Source of the DNA: Humibacter sp. RRB41
GTDB lineage: Bacteria; Actinomycetota; Actinomycetes; Actinomycetales; Microbacteriaceae
DNA: 64,000 nucleotides
Reading direction: 5' to 3'
NCBI RefSeq assembly: GCF_022761015.1
Contig: NZ_JAKWJQ010000008.1
Location: 94,067-158,066, forward strand
Positions within the stretch are counted from its first letter, which is position 1. Each line of letters begins with the position of its first letter. The notes below the pieces were generated by a model. The model worked only from the letters and a program-made list of their open reading frames with translations. It was not told the origin of the DNA and ran no database searches. Position numbers and translations under genes: made by a program. Shown here piece after piece: positions 8,925 through 16,645 of the stretch.

Positions 8925-9932
8925 GTGACGGGGCCGGTCGGAATACGCGAGGTCGCTGAACGCGCCGGAGTATCGGTCGGCACGGTCTCGAACGTGCTGA
9001 ACAAGCCGGACATCGTGTCCAAGCGCACTCTGGCCAAAGTGCTGCAGGTCATCGACGATCTCGGCTTCGTGCGCAATGACCTGGCCCGCCAATTGAAGAT
9101 GGGGGGTGGCACGACACTCGGAATGATCGTCTTGAATGTCGCGAACCCGTTCTTCGCGGAACTCGCGCATGCGAGCGAGGCCGCAGCCGAGCAGCTCGGC
9201 TACACGGTCGTGCTCGGTAGCAGCGACCAACTGGCCGGACGCGAGGATCGCTACATCGATCTCTTCGAGGAGCAGCGCGTGCGAGGCATGTTGATCGCCC
9301 CGTTGGAGGGAACAACGCAGCGGATGCGCCGCTTGCGCCAGCGCGGAATGCCTCTCGTGCTCTTCGACATCCGGGGGGATGGCGGCGACTTCTGCTCGGT
9401 GGCCATGGACGGTGACGCGGGCGGATACCTGGCGGCGACTCACCTCGTGCAGCAGGGCAAGCGGTACATCGCGTTCCTCGGCGGGCCGCTGCACCAGGTG
9501 CAGGACCGCTGGGTCGGCGCACTGCGTGCGTGCGCAGAAACCTCCGGTGTGAAGCTGACGCACATCGACACGGTCGATCAGACCATCGCCGATGGCAACG
9601 CGGCAGGAGATGAGTTGGCGAGGATGCCGGCCGCCGAGCGCCCGGATGCGGTGTTCGCCGCGAACGATCTGCTGGCGCTCGGGCTCATGCAGTCGCTCGT
9701 TCGCGCCGGCATCAGGTTGCCGCACGATATCGCCATCGTCGGCTATGACGACATCGACTATGCGGCGTCGGCGATCGTGCCGCTGTCAACGATTCGGCAG
9801 CCACAGCGCGAGCTCGCCCGTGAGGCTATCCGGCTCGTGCTCGACGAGGCAGCGGACCCCTCAGGGCACCAGCACGAGCACCTGCGTCTGCCTCCGGAAC
9901 TCGTGGTCCGCGAGAGCTCGAAGTCGACCTGA
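8925..9932 (+). CDS. LacI-family transcriptional repressor (rhamnoside island, copy 2)
   Basis: The 335-residue protein has a LacI HTH (recognition helix VSVGTVSNVLN), the hinge ARQLKMG, and an effector-binding domain with NPFF, FAANDLLALG and VGYDDIDYA. I chose GTG 8925 because the HTH begins four residues later and AAAGG lies eight bases upstream; the 27 residues available upstream are not family-like. It is divergent from the rha operon and lies next to the operator at 8755-8766, so it is the most natural candidate repressor of rhaM-rhaB. It converges with the GH78 gene at 9967. The inducer is probably rhamnose or a rhamnose catabolite (inference). Confidence 0.9.
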   Translation: MTGPVGIREVAERAGVSVGTVSNVLNKPDIVSKRTLAKVLQVIDDLGFVRNDLARQLKMGGGTTLGMIVLNVANPFFAELAHASEAAAEQLGYTVVLGSSDQLAGREDRYIDLFEEQRVRGMLIAPLEGTTQRMRRLRQRGMPLVLFDIRGDGGDFCSVAMDGDAGGYLAATHLVQQGKRYIAFLGGPLHQVQDRWVGALRACAETSGVKLTHIDTVDQTIADGNAAGDELARMPAAERPDAVFAANDLLALGLMQSLVRAGIRLPHDIAIVGYDDIDYAASAIVPLSTIRQPQRELAREAIRLVLDEAADPSGHQHEHLRLPPELVVRESSKST

Positions 9933-9966
9933 GGCAGGGAGACCCTCGTTCACCGGCCGCGATCGA

Positions 9967-12900
9967 TCACCACGTGCGTTCGAGGGTGCTGTACCCGACT
10001 TCGCCGAGATGGAACGAGGGCGCGGCGGTGGAGTCCGCAGCGCGGGTCGGCTCGTCATCGCCGGAGTAGCGGATGCCCGCTTCGATCGCCACCACAGCCG
10101 ACCGGGGCGCCCAGTCGGCGATGTCGATCGAGACGCGGTTCCAGCCCGCCGGCCAGAATCGCCCTGTCGCCTCCACGGACGAGCCGTCGACGGCGTGCAG
10201 CACGATGACGGTGTCGACGGGGCCCCCCGTCGGGTCTGCACAGAGGTCCACCATCGCGTACGCGAACCGCGCCCGTGTGAGATCGAGCGGAGCGTCGAAC
10301 TCGATGCGTGCCAGCGGCACGAGAGCGGCGCGCGGTGCTGCGGCGGTCACATGCAGCACGGGTCCCGGCAGCTGCGCGTGCGGCACAGGCATGCAATGGA
10401 TGCCGTCGGCGAGCACGTCGACGTATGCTCCGCCCGCGCTGCACCTGCCCGCCGCAACGGCGACGGCGAGCAGATCGATGCCGCCGTCGACATCCGTGGA
10501 CACCTGAGCCGACGACGGCGGGTGCCAGGGAGCCGCTCTTTCGGCGGGCCGCGACGGGATGGTCGTCGGCCAGGCGATGTCGTATTCGTGACGGCCGGGG
10601 CCCGCCGGTCGAGGCCCGGACCCGGGTAGCACGACGATCGCCTCCGATCCGACCGGAACCGCAACGGTGACCGCTGCGCGGTCTGCCTTACGTCGGTACT
10701 CGACGTGCACCGTGCCTCGGATCGTCTCGGTGTCGAGCGTGAGAGAGTCGATGCCGGCGACGAACTGGGGAGCGACCTCGAACCGGGTGTAGCCGGGAGC
10801 GATCGGCCGAACACCCGCCAGATGCTGCCAGGCCCAGGTGGCGAACGCGCCGCCGAGCCCGACGTGATCGAGCGATCCGGTGCCCGTGTTGTTCGGGTCG
10901 ATCCACCAGCACTCCCACAGGGTTCCCGGCCCGTGGTCGACCATCGCTCCGATTCCGGGCTCCGCACGCTGCTGGAGGATGTCGAAAAGCACCCCCGAGC
11001 GACCGGTTCGGGCGAGAGAGAGCACGACGCTCCTGGTCGTGGCGAAACCCGACGACACCCGGTTGCCTCTCGCGCGAATGTCCGCCTCGATGCGAGCAGC
11101 AGCCGACTCCACCTCGTCGCCTGTGAGGATGCCGGCCTCGATGGCGCAGCCATACGAACCCTGGGAGCCGTTGCCGAAGGTGCCACGCGCCTCGTCGAAG
11201 AAAGCGTGACGTGCCGCTGCCTGCAACTCATCCACCTGTAGGCGGCGGACGGAGGCCGCTGTGGGATCTCCGACGGCGTCCTCGAGATCCGCCAACACCA
11301 GCAGGCAGTCGATCGCGGCCGCAGTGTGGTGAATCGGCGGCGGCGTCTGCTCCAGGGCGAGCCAGTCGCTCCCGTAGCTGATCGGCGCGCGTGAAACGAC
11401 GCCCGCGACGTCTCGCGCCGCGAGCTGGAAGTCCGCCCAGCGGCGCAGAGTCGGCAGGTTCTCATCGACGACGCGTCGGTCGCCGTAGTGATTCCAGTGA
11501 TTCATCAGCACCCGCTGCAGCGCTGCTCCCCACACCGGATCGGCCGGAATCCGCTCACTGCGCAGGTCGGGCGTGATCGCAGGGATCGATCCGTCGGCCT
11601 GCTGGCTGGTGCGCATGTCGGCCAGCCATTTGCGAAAGAACGCCTCGGTGTCGAATGCGGCGAATTCGAACTCGGTCGCCGCCGCCGTGTCGCCGGTCCA
11701 CCCGGATTGTTCCCGGGTCGGGCAGTCCTCCGGGATGCCGTGCACGTTGTTCAGCACGGTGCGCGGCGCACGCTGGATCAGCCGGTTGACCTGGTCGTCG
11801 TCGGTCTCGAAGCGGCTGATGAGCGACAGGTCGGTGTGATGGGTGCGCACTCGCATCCGTATCGACGCATCGTCGGGAAGCCCCTGCACTTCGACGTAAC
11901 GGAACCCGTGGTACGCGAACCATGGCGTGCAGCGCTGACCCGGCAACCCGGTCGTCAGATACTCGACGGCCTGTCTCACGCGACCGTGATCGAACGGCAT
12001 CGTCAGATTGGTGGTGTCGAGCCGTCCTGTCGCGTCGAGGTGCTCGCCGTGCACGACTCTGATCGTGAGCCCGGGAGTCACTGCTGAAGAGAGTTCGAGG
12101 TCGGAACGGCCGGCGATGTTCACTCCGACGTCGAAGATCCTGGCATCGCCGACGCGGCCGACCTCGACGGGGTGGATCTCGAAAACGTCGTGCAGGGCGG
12201 GCGTCGGATCCGGCTGCACATCGCGCGGCGCTTCGTCGGGTGAGTCGGGATGATCGACGGGCGTGATGACGCGGAGTTCCGGTGAGGGCGAGAACCTCTC
12301 CGGCGCAAGGGTAGGTTCGTGCCGCTCCAGGTAGAAAGGCTCCTCGACGGTCACCTCGCTCGGCGCCACGCGCATCCCGCCGCCTGTGCCGACGTGCAAG
12401 CGAGTGCCGTCCGCCTGTTCGATCACAACCTCGGCGAGCACTCGCGGGTGCAGTCCCGTGCGTTCCCACTCTCCGCGGGCGAGCGTCAGGTCGAGGTTGT
12501 TGTCTCCGGCCCTGCAGGCATCGGTGATCTCGTAGCTGCGGTACAGAGACCGTACGTAGTCGGTGCGAGTGGCATCCGTCGCCTCGGCGTTGATGGGAAG
12601 GTTGTTCACCGCGGCACGCACGAGCCCCTGCGCCGTGATGTGCAAACTGGCCCGTACGGGAGGCGTGTCGAGTGCGAACGGTACGCGCAGGACGGCCTTC
12701 GCCGGGTGCGAGACCCACTCGCCATGCCAGTCCTCGGGGGCCAGTGGGCCCGTCGTCAATGATGCCGGTTCGGCCCAATCGCTCCACTCGCCGTGCTCGT
12801 CGAGCACGCGGACCGTCCAGTGCCATGCACCGAAGGGTTCGAGATCGAAGGGGAGCACCAGTGCGTTGTCGCTCGAGTCCTCACGGATGTCGGCTAGCAG

Positions 12901-13113
12901 GTCCGCGTCGGTTCCTCGCGGATCGACACTATCGACCGCGATCCGCAACTCGAACCCGCATTGCCGCCTGCCCTGCCAGGAGGCGGGAACGGTCCAACTC
13001 AGCCGGGGACGCTCGCCGACCGTGGCGATGAAGCGCGTTCCCGTCCGTGGGTGCGTTTCTCGGCCGTCGGCTCGGAGTCTGATCGGCCCGATCGATTTGC
13101 CGAAGGGACTCAT
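9967..13113 (-). CDS. alpha-L-rhamnosidase, GH78 (1048 residues)
   Basis: The protein shows the GH78 layout: N-terminal fibronectin-like strands with RPRLSWTVPA, a Bac_rhamnosid_N lectin-like region (about 150-320), the (alpha/alpha)6 catalytic barrel with EDCPTREQSGWTGD at about residues 457-470 and a second acidic motif GTLWECWW near 732, and a C-terminal beta domain. About 170 further residues at the C-terminus go beyond the usual family end and may be an extra beta-sandwich. There is no signal peptide, so the substrate is probably imported oligosaccharide. It starts at ATG 13113, with the operator at 13211-13222 about 100 bases upstream, and is divergent from the ABC importer operon. The truncated GH78 at the left edge is its close paralogue. 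Confidence 0.93.
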   Translation of the reverse strand: MSPFGKSIGPIRLRADGRETHPRTGTRFIATVGERPRLSWTVPASWQGRRQCGFELRIAVDSVDPRGTDADLLADIREDSSDNALVLPFDLEPFGAWHWTVRVLDEHGEWSDWAEPASLTTGPLAPEDWHGEWVSHPAKAVLRVPFALDTPPVRASLHITAQGLVRAAVNNLPINAEATDATRTDYVRSLYRSYEITDACRAGDNNLDLTLARGEWERTGLHPRVLAEVVIEQADGTRLHVGTGGGMRVAPSEVTVEEPFYLERHEPTLAPERFSPSPELRVITPVDHPDSPDEAPRDVQPDPTPALHDVFEIHPVEVGRVGDARIFDVGVNIAGRSDLELSSAVTPGLTIRVVHGEHLDATGRLDTTNLTMPFDHGRVRQAVEYLTTGLPGQRCTPWFAYHGFRYVEVQGLPDDASIRMRVRTHHTDLSLISRFETDDDQVNRLIQRAPRTVLNNVHGIPEDCPTREQSGWTGDTAAATEFEFAAFDTEAFFRKWLADMRTSQQADGSIPAITPDLRSERIPADPVWGAALQRVLMNHWNHYGDRRVVDENLPTLRRWADFQLAARDVAGVVSRAPISYGSDWLALEQTPPPIHHTAAAIDCLLVLADLEDAVGDPTAASVRRLQVDELQAAARHAFFDEARGTFGNGSQGSYGCAIEAGILTGDEVESAAARIEADIRARGNRVSSGFATTRSVVLSLARTGRSGVLFDILQQRAEPGIGAMVDHGPGTLWECWWIDPNNTGTGSLDHVGLGGAFATWAWQHLAGVRPIAPGYTRFEVAPQFVAGIDSLTLDTETIRGTVHVEYRRKADRAAVTVAVPVGSEAIVVLPGSGPRPAGPGRHEYDIAWPTTIPSRPAERAAPWHPPSSAQVSTDVDGGIDLLAVAVAAGRCSAGGAYVDVLADGIHCMPVPHAQLPGPVLHVTAAAPRAALVPLARIEFDAPLDLTRARFAYAMVDLCADPTGGPVDTVIVLHAVDGSSVEATGRFWPAGWNRVSIDIADWAPRSAVVAIEAGIRYSGDDEPTRAADSTAAPSFHLGEVGYSTLERTW

Positions 13114-13210
13114 GTTCCGACTTCCTTGCGCGCGGTACCGTCGCGCTGCACGCGACGCTCGACAATCGGCGATCTTCGACCGCCGTCGGCATCGGGGCGA
13201 GGTACGAGTC

Positions 13211-13222
13211 TGAAACGTATCA
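13211..13222. promoter_or_regulatory. LacI-type operator TGAAACGTATCA upstream of GH78
   Basis: Identical in all 12 bases to the site at 1617-1628 that precedes the other large GH78 gene. It is 98 bases upstream of ATG 13113. I could not place a convincing -35/-10 pair next to it on the minus strand. Confidence 0.7.
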
Positions 13223-13319
13223 TGTCGATCGAACGGCCAAGGTCGTCCGCAGGGGGTGCGATAGCCTTGCCCGGCCGGGGACTCAGTGCGGCAAAGGCGG
13301 GGTGTCCGTCGCTAGCCAC

Positions 13320-13364
13320 TTGACAACATCCTTCTCTCGGCAGATCATTGCATGAAAGGTTTCA
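13320..13364 (+). promoter_or_regulatory. promoter and operator of the sugar ABC importer / GH78 operon
   Basis: A consensus -35 TTGACA (13320-13325) is followed after 17 bases by GATCAT (13343-13348), a moderate -10. Four bases later comes the palindrome TGAAAGGTTTCA (13353-13364). The layout matches the rhaM promoter. The start codon at 13443 leaves a leader of about 85 bases with an AGAGGAAAGGA ribosome-binding region. Confidence 0.75.
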
Positions 13365-13442
13365 ATTTTGACGTCACGACACACCGCGTCTCGCGTCGGA
13401 AGAACCATCCTGCACGAATCACAGAGGAAAGGAAAGCGGACA

Positions 13443-14789
13443 ATGACGTCACGTACACCACGGACGCGCCGCAAATGGGTCGCCGCCCTAGCTGTTGCGG
13501 CCATCATCCCCATGCTCGCCGCCTGCGCGGGCAACGCCAAGGCCGATGGATCGGCCGGCACGGTCGATGGGAGCACGATCGTTCTTCAAACGGTGAACTC
13601 GCTTCAGCCGCAGTTTCAGAAGTACGCGGACGCGTACATGAAGAAATATCCGAAACGCAAGGTCGAGGTGCGGGCGTCGACCGATGACGGCGCCAAGTAC
13701 GCCCAGCAACTCGCCACGGCGCGTATCAGCGGCCAGCTTCCCGACGTGTTCTTCAACGTCGACTACCTTGCCGACACCCTGGCGAAGGCGAACGTGCCAC
13801 TCGACCTTGCGTCCGGGATCAAGGACGGCAAGCTCGGTTCGTTGAGGATCAAGGACTTCGCGGCTCCGTTCGTCGGACAGTACCGGCCGATCAGCAATCC
13901 AGACGAGGTGACCGGGCTGCCGGTGAGCGCCGATTCGGTCGGGCTCTACTGGAACAAGACCCTCTTCGACAAGTACGGCGTCACCGAGTATCCGAAGGCC
14001 GACTGGACCTGGGACGACATGCTCCGGGTGGCGAAGGAGATTCAGGACAAGAGCGGTGGGAAGGTGTACGGGCTCGGATCGCCATTGCAGGACGGCAGTA
14101 ACCAGCTCGTTTTCGGCCCGGTGCTCAGGGCCTTCGGCGCGGATGTCTATAACGGCAAGACAGGCAAGTCCGACATCGGAAGCCCCGACGCGATCAAGGC
14201 CTGGAAGCTTCTGATCAGCGCGTACGGAACCTCGTCTAACCCCTATTCGGCCAACGCGAACGATCCGGCCCTGGCATTCTCCGCAGGAAACGTCGCCATG
14301 GGGATCGGATCGAGAGCAGCGATTCCCGGAACGCAGGCGGCGCTGAAGGACGAATGGAACGTGCAGTCGATGCCGACCATCAATGGCAAGTCGACAGCGG
14401 GCGGCGGTTCGTATGGACTCTCGATCTCGCAGACGAGCAAGCAGCAGGATGCTGCATGGGCGTTCTTGAAGTGGTTCTACAGTGACGCCGGCATGGCGGT
14501 CGCGCAGAAGGTCGGCGGCGTCATTCCGCCGACCAACGACGGGATCGACAACGGAAGCTGGAAGGACACAGGCGGCAAGCCACCTGCGAACATCGCGATC
14601 TTCGGACACTCTGCACGCACTGCAGTTTTGCTCACGCAGATGCCTGGTTCGTCCGGCACGGTTCTGACGCAGGCGACCGTCAAGGCGACGCAGGAGGTCG
14701 TGCTGCAGCACGTCTCGGTCGAGAAGGCCTTCCAGCAGGCGCAAGACACGGTCAACGCGCAACTCGCCAAGGACTTCAAGAAGAAGTAG
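13443..14789 (+). CDS. ABC sugar importer, solute-binding lipoprotein
   Basis: The 448-residue protein is a family 1 extracellular sugar-binding protein. It begins with a basic N-region, a hydrophobic core and the lipobox LAAC at about residues 25-28, so it is anchored to the outer face of the membrane. The sequence contains typical binding-protein stretches such as DVFFNVDYLADTLAKA and GLPVSADSVGLYWNKTLFDKYG. I chose ATG 13443 over the in-frame ATG 75 bases upstream because a strong GGAAAGGAAAG box precedes it and the signal peptide then starts at once. It heads an operon with two permeases and a GH78 gene; the cargo is therefore probably a rhamnose-containing oligosaccharide (inference). 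Confidence 0.92.
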   Translation: MTSRTPRTRRKWVAALAVAAIIPMLAACAGNAKADGSAGTVDGSTIVLQTVNSLQPQFQKYADAYMKKYPKRKVEVRASTDDGAKYAQQLATARISGQLPDVFFNVDYLADTLAKANVPLDLASGIKDGKLGSLRIKDFAAPFVGQYRPISNPDEVTGLPVSADSVGLYWNKTLFDKYGVTEYPKADWTWDDMLRVAKEIQDKSGGKVYGLGSPLQDGSNQLVFGPVLRAFGADVYNGKTGKSDIGSPDAIKAWKLLISAYGTSSNPYSANANDPALAFSAGNVAMGIGSRAAIPGTQAALKDEWNVQSMPTINGKSTAGGGSYGLSISQTSKQQDAAWAFLKWFYSDAGMAVAQKVGGVIPPTNDGIDNGSWKDTGGKPPANIAIFGHSARTAVLLTQMPGSSGTVLTQATVKATQEVVLQHVSVEKAFQQAQDTVNAQLAKDFKKK

Positions 14790-14870
14790 GCCGAGCTCAC
14801 CATGACCGCGGTGCGGCGCCTGACGTCGCGCCGCGGTCGTTCACCTTCACAGCAACAACGGAGTCAGTTT

Positions 14871-15821
14871 GTGACGACATCCACCACGCCCGCCGTCGAC
14901 GTGACCACCGGCAGGCCGGAGAAAACGGCGCCATCCGCGGGGAGGCGAAGCAAGCGGGTCGACGCCATCACGGCCACCGCGTTCGTCACGCCTGCGTTGA
15001 TCGGCTTCATTCTTTTCGTGATCATTCCGGCCCTCGGTGGCCTTGCCCTGTCATTCTTCCAATGGGATCTGTTCAGTCCTCCCCAGTTCGTCGGACTCGA
15101 CAACATCGTGCGGCTCTTCACCGATCCCGACATGTGGCATGCCCTCGGGGTGACTGCGCTCTTCGTCATCATGGGCGTGATCCCGACCGTGGTCCTCGGG
15201 TTCCTGCTCGCGGTGCTGGTCAACACCAAGCTTCCCGGCATCTCGGTTCTGAGAGTGTTCTACTTCGCCCCGATGATCGCCTCCGCAGCCGTCGCGTCCG
15301 TGATCTGGGCGGCGTTGTACGATCCGCGTTTCGGCCTGGTGAACCAAGCCCTGAGCTGGGTCGGCATCAACGGGCCGGCGTGGCTATCCGACACCACCTG
15401 GGCTCGTCCGGCGCTGGTGATCATGATGATCTGGGGCGCACTGCCCATCGTGATCATCCTTTATCTCGGCGGGCTGCAGCGGGTGTCGGACGACATCTAT
15501 GCCGCGGCATCGCTCGACGGTGCCGGCGCGTGGCGACAGCTGTGGTCGATGACCTGGCCGAACGTGTGGCCGACGACGCTGCTGGTGACGGTGCTGCAGG
15601 CGGTCGGTTTCGTCAGCGGGTCGTTCGAGGTGTCACTCATCATGACCAACGGAGGCCCGTTGGGCACGACGCAGAGCCTCGCCCTCTATGCGTACAAGGT
15701 TGCGTTCTCCGACCGGGACATCGGATACGCGAGCGCGCTCTCGCTCTTCCAGCTCGTGCTGTTGGGGGCGATCGTGCTGCTCGTGCGGCTGCTGGTGCGC
15801 ATTCGAAAGGCCTATTCCTGA
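14871..15821 (+). CDS. ABC sugar importer, permease 1 (MalF type)
   Basis: This 316-residue protein has six predicted membrane helices and the ATPase-contacting EAA loop YAAASLDGAGAWRQLWSMTWP, as in sugar permeases of the MalF/UgpA group. I prefer GTG 14871, which has GGAG eight bases upstream, to the in-frame ATG 14802, which would add 23 basic residues without a clear ribosome-binding site. The stop overlaps the next gene start by one base (TGATG). No ATPase gene occurs in the operon. Confidence 0.9.
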   Translation: MTTSTTPAVDVTTGRPEKTAPSAGRRSKRVDAITATAFVTPALIGFILFVIIPALGGLALSFFQWDLFSPPQFVGLDNIVRLFTDPDMWHALGVTALFVIMGVIPTVVLGFLLAVLVNTKLPGISVLRVFYFAPMIASAAVASVIWAALYDPRFGLVNQALSWVGINGPAWLSDTTWARPALVIMMIWGALPIVIILYLGGLQRVSDDIYAAASLDGAGAWRQLWSMTWPNVWPTTLLVTVLQAVGFVSGSFEVSLIMTNGGPLGTTQSLALYAYKVAFSDRDIGYASALSLFQLVLLGAIVLLVRLLVRIRKAYS

Positions 15822-16645
15822 TGAGAACCGTTCTGTCCAACACGGCGCGCTACGTCGGCATCGTCATCGGCGCCTTCGTCCTCGCCCTGCCGCTGCTGTT
15901 CATGGTCTCCGGATCGCTGAAGTCGGCGACCGAGATCAACACCTTCCCGCCCAAGCTGCTGCCGACGACACCGGTCTGGCAGAACTTCGCCGACGCGTGG
16001 AACTACCTCACCGGCGGGGTGATCGCGAACTCGTTCGTCTTCGCGATCGGAATCGTCGGATTGCAATTGATCATCTCGCTGCCCGCCGCATTCGCGCTCG
16101 CGAAGATCCCGTTCAAATGGACCGGCGTGATCATGGCATCCCTTGTCATTCCGATGTTCATTCCGGGCAACCTGACGTTGATTCCGCTCTTCATCGTCAC
16201 CTTCCAACTCGGCTGGCTGAACTCGTTCGCCGGGTTGATCATCCCGATGGCCGCGCAATGCGCGTTCGCGATTCTGCTGTTCCGTCAGTTCTTCGTCAGC
16301 CTGCCCGGCGGGCTCATCGAGGCGGCGCGCATCGACGGCGCGAGTTGGCTGCGTGTGCTGTGGTCGATCGCTCTGCCCCTGTCGCGACCGGCGCTTGCGA
16401 CCTTCTGCTCTGTCAGCTTCTTGACGGCGTGGAACATGTACATCTGGCCGCAGATCGTCGCGCCGGATCCTGCTCACAGGGTCATCAACGTTGCTTTGGC
16501 CCCATTGGCGGGTGGAGAGAACTCGCTGATCTCGCCCTCGGTCGGCCTGGCGGGCGCGGTGATTGCCATGGTGCCCGTGCTGATCGTGTTCATCGTCTTT
16601 CAGAAGTGGTACATCAAGGGTGTCGCGGGAACGGGGCTTGAGTAA
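15821..16645 (+). CDS. ABC sugar importer, permease 2 (MalG type)
   Basis: The 274-residue protein is a carbohydrate ABC permease of the MalG/UgpE group with about six membrane helices and the EAA loop IEAARIDGASWLRVLWSIALP. ATG 15821 overlaps the stop of permease 1, giving translational coupling; the open frame upstream is a shadow of permease 1. The next gene starts directly after its TAA. It should pair with permease 1 and an ATPase encoded elsewhere. Confidence 0.92.
   Translation: MRTVLSNTARYVGIVIGAFVLALPLLFMVSGSLKSATEINTFPPKLLPTTPVWQNFADAWNYLTGGVIANSFVFAIGIVGLQLIISLPAAFALAKIPFKWTGVIMASLVIPMFIPGNLTLIPLFIVTFQLGWLNSFAGLIIPMAAQCAFAILLFRQFFVSLPGGLIEAARIDGASWLRVLWSIALPLSRPALATFCSVSFLTAWNMYIWPQIVAPDPAHRVINVALAPLAGGENSLISPSVGLAGAVIAMVPVLIVFIVFQKWYIKGVAGTGLE

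Larger units (their letters stand above)
13114..13442. promoter_or_regulatory. 329-bp divergent control region between GH78 and the sugar ABC importer
   Basis: This gene-free stretch separates two divergent units. It holds operator TGAAACGTATCA (13211-13222) on the GH78 side and a promoter-plus-operator on the importer side (13320-13364). No convincing small gene or RNA structure was seen in the remainder. The presence of two operators about 140 bp apart would permit looping by a tetrameric LacI protein, which is speculation. Confidence 0.6.
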